Source: Rhizobium sp. LCM 4573
Lineage (GTDB): Bacteria; Pseudomonadota; Alphaproteobacteria; Rhizobiales; Rhizobiaceae
Direction of reading: 5' to 3'
Assembly (NCBI RefSeq): GCF_001854865.1
Contig: NZ_MDDW01000001.1
Location: 32,009 to 40,331 of the forward strand
Length of the DNA: 8,323 nt
Below are positions 5,773 through 8,323 of this stretch, piece by piece. Numbering within the stretch: position 1 is the first letter of the stretch; every line of letters starts with the position of its first letter. A model generated the notes under the pieces. It saw nothing but the letters and a program-made list of their open reading frames with translations, did no database searches and was not told the DNA's origin. The position numbers and the translations under genes are program-made.

Positions 5773-5921
5773 TCTCCTCCCCGGAAAGAAGCTCTCCTCC
5801 CAACCTCTTTCCGACGTCAGAATACGAGAGTCCGCTTGAGCGTCTCCTCCCTGGCTCGCGGGCACCGATCAGTCCAGAACTGGTCGCAAGGCGGTACCTT
5901 CGGGTGCCGCCTTTTTCTTTT
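5763..5921 (+). ncRNA. Structured sRNA with three anti-Shine-Dalgarno motifs (CcsR/cuckoo or alpha-r14-like)
   Basis: Three identical TCTCCTCCC copies occur at 5773-5781, 5793-5801 and 5843-5851. An outer 10-bp stem pairs 5763-5772 with 5817-5826 perfectly and leaves copy 1 single-stranded. Inside it, an 8-bp perfect stem (5782-5789 with 5806-5813) carries copy 2 in a 16-base loop. Next, a stem of 5832-5841 with 5854-5861 (8 bp, TT bulge) carries copy 3 in its loop. An 8-bp hairpin (5866-5873 with 5879-5886) and a UUCG terminator follow. From established knowledge, CUCCUCCC loops of the alpha-r14 and CcsR/cuckoo families imitate the 16S anti-Shine-Dalgarno sequence and could pair with GGAGG in mRNAs; CcsR RNAs act in oxidative-stress responses. 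Processing from the DUF1127 mRNA is likely; the true 5' end is not visible. Confidence 0.8.
5888..5921 (+). terminator. UUCG-loop Rho-independent terminator of the DUF1127-sRNA transcript
   Basis: A 9-bp core stem (GGCGGTACC 5890-5898 with 5903-5911, one T-G wobble), extended by two A-T pairs, is closed by the very stable TTCG tetraloop and followed by TTTTTCTTTT. There is no other terminator between the DUF1127 stop and here, so one transcript can contain gene and RNA. Confidence 0.93.
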
Positions 5922-5944
5922 GCGGGAACTCTTCTGATATGCGC

Positions 5945-5969
5945 GTTTCGCAATGCTGCATTGCGAAAC
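5945..5969. repeat. Perfect 25-bp palindrome between the sRNA terminator and prmA
   Basis: The arms GTTTCGCAATGC (5945-5956) and GCATTGCGAAAC (5958-5969) are exact inverses around a single T. It begins 9 bases downstream of the prmA stop on the minus strand. As RNA it would form a strong hairpin, but neither side has a T tract, so it is not a standard terminator. It could be a transcript-end stabilising hairpin for prmA, a member of a dispersed palindrome family, or an operator. Confidence 0.6.
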
Positions 5970-5978
5970 ATAACCTCA

Positions 5979-6857
5979 TCAGCCGTGGCGCAGATGAATC
6001 GTCACCCAACCGTTGCGCCAGATGGTTCTGACATGACGAAGCTTGACACCGTTATAGGCGGCGAGCACCTTCCAGCGTTGTTCTGCAAGGATGCCGGAAA
6101 GGATCACGGAGCCGCCGGGCGCCAGATGCGAGGCAAGCTGCGGCGCCATCTTCATCAGCGGGCGCGCCAGGATATTGGCGATGATGAGATCGAACGGACC
6201 TTCGCGCCGGAATGCAGGGGAATGGAAGCCCGCCGCGGTTTCGAGCCGAAGACCGCTGACGATACCGTTTCGCCGGACATTTTCGCGGGCGACCCGCACC
6301 GCGACGGGATCGATATCGGTCGCTAGAATCGGAATATCCCTGATCTTCCTGAGCGCGATCGCCAGAACCCCGCTGCCGGTGCCTAGATCAAGCGCGTTGC
6401 GCACCTTGCGCGCGCGCACTACCTGCTCGATCATTTCAAGGCAACCGGCCGTCGTGCCGTGGTGGCCTGTGCCGAAGGCCTGGCCCGCATCGATCTCGAT
6501 GGAAATATCGTTCGTCGCCACCTTGTCGCGATCATGGGAGCCGTGGACAAGGAAGCGCCCTGCCCTGACGGGCTTCAGCCCTTCCAGAGACCTGGCGATC
6601 CAGTCGACATCGGGAATGACCTCGCGCTCGATCGCGGCATTCGGGAAGGCATGCCGAAGGCCTTCGGCCATGCGTCCGCGCACGATATCTTCCTCGTCCG
6701 CCATAAGGTAGACGGAGGCCTCCCAAATGTCCTTCTTCTCGTCCACCTCGGTGGTGGCAATTGCAAAGTCTTCCTCGCCGAACACATCGGAAAGGATATC
6801 GAGGATTGCGGCCGCGCCCTTTTCGGTGGCGGTGACGTAAAGACGGATTTCGCTCAA
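5979..6857 (-). CDS. prmA: Ribosomal protein L11 methyltransferase
   Basis: It transfers methyl groups from S-adenosylmethionine to L11 in the ribosomal stalk base. The 292-aa length is normal. Seen: N-terminal L11-binding domain (1-95), the linker with 'RFLVHGSHDR' (101-110), then F128-G-T-G-H-H-G-T-T136, a PrmA-specific AdoMet site, motif I L156-D-L-G-T-G-S-G163, the acidic D181 closing strand 2 (ATDIDP), and the N228-I-L-A-R-P233 catalytic-loop motif. The start is a TTG at 6857 with no clear Shine-Dalgarno site; it gives MSEIRLYVT, as I recall for rhizobial orthologs, and the next Met in frame is residue 52. It lies 65 bp downstream of the SCO1 gene on the same strand, with no terminator between, so probably shares its transcript. 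It is convergent with the DUF1127-sRNA unit. Confidence 0.95.
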   Translation of the reverse strand: MSEIRLYVTATEKGAAAILDILSDVFGEEDFAIATTEVDEKKDIWEASVYLMADEEDIVRGRMAEGLRHAFPNAAIEREVIPDVDWIARSLEGLKPVRAGRFLVHGSHDRDKVATNDISIEIDAGQAFGTGHHGTTAGCLEMIEQVVRARKVRNALDLGTGSGVLAIALRKIRDIPILATDIDPVAVRVARENVRRNGIVSGLRLETAAGFHSPAFRREGPFDLIIANILARPLMKMAPQLASHLAPGGSVILSGILAEQRWKVLAAYNGVKLRHVRTIWRNGWVTIHLRHG

Positions 6858-6922
6858 GGAGATGGTCTTTCTTTATACGGGCACGCCGGAGCATTGCCAC
6901 AGAAGCCCGTCCGGCTTCAAGA

Positions 6923-7522
6923 TCACCCCTTGATCAGGTTCTTGAGCTTCTTGACCGCAACCTCGGGATTTTCGCCGTATGCGATAGTGCCGGCGAAACG
7001 ACCGCCCCCATCCAGCAGGAAGACGGAAGCCGTGTGGTCCATGGTATATTCACCGTTGGGCTCTTTCTCGTCCACCGGCACTTTCTTGGCATAGACCTTG
7101 AAGCCCTTGATCATCTCGGCGACCTTTTCCGGCGGGCCGGAAATGCCGGTGACCCGATCGGTGACGTTGGAAATGTACTGCCCGAGAATTTCCGGCGTAT
7201 CCCGTTCCGGATCGACGCTGACGAAATAGCCCTGTAGGCGGGTGCCGTCCGGATCGACCTGCCTCATCCAGCCATTGAGTTCGAAGAGCGTTGTCGGGCA
7301 AACCTCGGGACAATGCGTGAAGCCGAAGAAGAGCGCTGTCGGCTTGCCGCGAAAGGCTTGCTCGGAAATCGGCTGGGCGTTCTGCGCGACAAGCTGGAAC
7401 GGAACGCCGAATGGCGCTTCCGTCAGTTGCTCCTTCGAGCGCGTCACCTCCAAGGTGAGCCAGGCGAGCACGCCCGCAAGCACGACGACGGCAGCCCAGA
7501 GGATCATGCGGAAGGTTTTCAT
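6923..7522 (-). CDS. SCO1/SenC family copper chaperone, membrane-anchored
   Basis: SCO proteins deliver copper to the CuA site of cytochrome c oxidase, or keep its cysteines reduced, on the periplasmic face of the inner membrane. The 199-aa protein has one N-terminal membrane anchor (residues 5-25, uncleaved type, after a short KxxR start) and then a thioredoxin-like domain (about 37-195). The copper-binding set is complete: C71 and C75 in H70-C-P-E-V-C-P76 and the distal H163 (YTMDHTAS). The SCO-typical 'FFGFTHCPEVCP' and 'VSVDPERDTP' (101-110) are present. The start ATG at 7522 has a GAGAGA ribosome site. Its neighbours are a 52-aa membrane peptide gene upstream and prmA downstream. No oxidase genes are visible, so the partner oxidase is encoded elsewhere. 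Confident in family. Confidence 0.94.
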   Translation of the reverse strand: MKTFRMILWAAVVVLAGVLAWLTLEVTRSKEQLTEAPFGVPFQLVAQNAQPISEQAFRGKPTALFFGFTHCPEVCPTTLFELNGWMRQVDPDGTRLQGYFVSVDPERDTPEILGQYISNVTDRVTGISGPPEKVAEMIKGFKVYAKKVPVDEKEPNGEYTMDHTASVFLLDGGGRFAGTIAYGENPEVAVKKLKNLIKG

Positions 7523-7649
7523 GCTGTTTCTCTCGAAATCCTGCGACAGGACATATCAAAGACAGTCCGCAGAGCGATACTCTCCGGCCACCCGAGGCGC
7601 AAATCAATAAGATGCGTCTTGCCGGAACGCGCCAATTTGTCCCAGCGAA

Positions 7650-7808
7650 CTACATGCACCAGGAAAGCCCGTTTTCGACAAGCGTCAGGAAAATGGAGGA
7701 ACCTTGCTGAACCCAGCCGTAGAAAACGGCCCCGGACAGGCCAATGAAAGCCGCAGCCCCGAGAAGGAAGAGCGGCAGGCGCGATCGGGATGTCAGGTCC
7801 TGTTCCAT
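7650..7808 (-). CDS. Small single-pass membrane protein (52 aa), unknown function
   Basis: A short frame from ATG 7808 to TAG 7650. The sequence starts MEQDLTSRSRLPL, then a hydrophobic segment (L13 to Y30, FLLGAAAFIGLSGAVFY), then W32 and an amphipathic second segment (S38 to L48), ending SWCM. Codons are mostly G/C-ended as in neighbouring genes, and the plus strand opposite carries no good frame. The ribosome site is weak: GAGGG lies 12 bases upstream. The gene sits 127 bp upstream of the SCO1 gene on the same strand, so it may be transcribed with it, which would suit a small respiratory-chain or membrane-assembly accessory peptide. That role is inference. I recognise no named family; a chance frame is possible but the composition argues against it. 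Confidence 0.6.
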   Translation of the reverse strand: MEQDLTSRSRLPLFLLGAAAFIGLSGAVFYGWVQQGSSIFLTLVENGLSWCM

Positions 7809-8142
7809 GAAACCATTCTACCCTCGAGCAACAGGTGAGAAAAGCCCCGGAAACGGGCGTCAATTAGCACAAGATTAATCTCTCTCTGAGAGCCTGTTTT
7901 CACGAAGTGGTTCGCGGGGTTGGCGGCATCTTCTTCGGACACCGCGATATCGCGGCCAGGCGGCCCACGTTAGGCCGCTTTCCGTGCCCCTCCCCACCAG
8001 GCCTTATGAAAAGGCAGGATGAACCTTCTCCAACATTCGTGTCTGGCCGCAAACGGCGCAATCCCCATGGGTATCGCGCAGGGCGTTTAGCGGTTGCCGG
8101 CAAAGACATGCGTCAAGACAAAGACAACTGGAAGAGTTTGAC
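7809..8142 (+). promoter_or_regulatory. Divergent regulatory region and long structured cheW leader
   Basis: No gene is supported in these 334 bp. Reading toward cheW: a CtrA-like site TTAG-N7-TTAA (7864-7878, one mismatch to TTAA-N7-TTAA); a perfect palindrome CCGCGATATCGCGG (7942-7955); a hairpin GCGGCC / GGCCGC with 7-base loop; a hairpin GCCTT / AAGGC; GCCG-CAAA-CGGC; and an imperfect 24-bp palindrome centred on CCATGG. This density of inverted repeats suggests a folded 5' leader, though high GC content produces some by chance. The cheW promoter itself is not identified. CtrA control would fit chemotaxis genes of alphaproteobacteria but rests on one imperfect site. Confidence 0.35.
7835..7863 (-). 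promoter_or_regulatory. Candidate promoter of the 52-aa gene-SCO1-prmA unit
   Basis: On the minus strand TTGACG (7858-7863) is followed after 17 bases by TCTCAC (7835-7840), a good -35 with a poor -10, 27 bases before the start codon. TAGAAT, a better -10 look-alike, lies 7 bases before the ATG but has no matching -35. The placement is plausible; the sequence evidence is weak. Confidence 0.25.
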
Positions 8143-8323
8143 ATGACCAACGCCATCAAGCAGTCCGGAGCCCATCTCGAGATCGTCTCCTTTCATCTCG
8201 GCGATCAGGAATTCTGCATCGACATCATGGCGATCCGCGAAATCCGCGGCTGGGCGCCGGTAACCCCGATGCCGCATACGCCTTCCTATGTGCTCGGCCT
8301 CATCAACCTGCGCGGCGCGGTGA
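8143..8323 (+). CDS. cheW: Chemotaxis coupling protein CheW, N-terminal 60 residues; runs off the right edge
   Basis: CheW is the cytoplasmic adaptor that joins methyl-accepting receptors to the CheA kinase. The visible part has the family's first SH3-like subdomain: '[20 protein letters not shown]' (12-31), then REIRGW, the P-x-T-P-M-P motif (40-45) and the strongly conserved '[11 protein letters not shown]' (50-60), where R58 and its neighbours form the receptor/CheA contact surface. The ATG at 8143 is preceded by GGAAGAG six bases upstream. No other che gene is visible to the left; upstream is the divergent SCO1 group, so this cheW begins its own transcription unit. Agrobacterium is known to keep cheW genes outside its main che operon, which this would fit, but what lies to the right is not seen. 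Confidence 0.94.
   Translation, partial: MTNAIKQSGAHLEIVSFHLGDQEFCIDIMAIREIRGWAPVTPMPHTPSYVLGLINLRGAV

Noticed and set aside
6091..7094. Plus-strand open frames of about 206 and 211 codons
   Set aside because: Shadows of prmA and the SCO1 gene, both with complete motif sets on the minus strand.
7519..7863. 114-codon minus-strand frame upstream of SCO1
   Set aside because: It overlaps the 52-aa membrane peptide frame, which has a clear membrane segment and better codons; this one reads as an off-frame product.
7907..8146. 79-codon frame ending in ATGA overlap with cheW
   Set aside because: The coupling-like overlap is attractive, but there is no ribosome site, the composition is non-protein-like (Arg/Pro/Gly-rich) and the region is full of inverted repeats.
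1..8323. CRISPR array, insertion sequence or complete tRNA/rRNA
   Set aside because: No regularly spaced repeats, no transposase, and no full cloverleaf seen on either strand; only the tRNA 3' fragment at 3306-3323.

Overview
The window looks like the chromosome of a member of the Rhizobiaceae (Agrobacterium / Rhizobium / Ensifer-like). PrmA, PepP, the SCO1 protein and the CheW start all read like rhizobial proteins, third codon positions are GC-rich, and a DUF1127 gene is followed by a 'CUCCUCCC' RNA of the kind known from alphaproteobacteria. Genus-level placement is inference from protein memory only.

Left part (1 to about 3323): the right-hand end of an integrated element. Reading leftward on the minus strand from its boundary are a P4-type tyrosine integrase, an AlpA-like excisionase/regulator, then a translationally coupled three-gene unit: an unrecognised 142-aa protein, a small SpoVG-like protein and a RepB-family (AEP) primase that runs off the window. 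One small plus-strand gene (62 aa) lies tail-to-tail with alpA, behind a perfect palindrome. The boundary is marked by an 18-bp piece that fits the 3' end of a tRNA, from the end of the T-loop to CCA. It is followed by a strong plus-strand terminator that otherwise has no gene to serve. The simplest reading is a phage-satellite-like or small integrative element inserted into the 3' end of a tRNA gene (probably tRNA-Asn by its acceptor stem), with the intact tRNA left of the window.

Middle part (3417 to 5978): chromosomal backbone. pepP (Xaa-Pro aminopeptidase, minus strand) has its own terminator. Divergent from it is a 57-aa DUF1127 gene whose 3' end merges into a structured RNA with three copies of TCTCCTCCC, two of them in hairpin loops, closed by a UUCG-loop terminator. 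This matches the layout of the alphaproteobacterial CcsR/cuckoo and alpha-r14 anti-Shine-Dalgarno RNAs. Notably, the outermost RNA stem is built from the last codons and stop codon of the DUF1127 gene.

Right part (5979 to 8323): a minus-strand group of a 52-aa membrane peptide gene, a SCO1/SenC copper chaperone gene and prmA (TTG start), ending at a perfect 25-bp palindrome. Divergent from it is a chemotaxis cheW gene, cut by the window edge, behind a leader of about 280 bp rich in inverted repeats.
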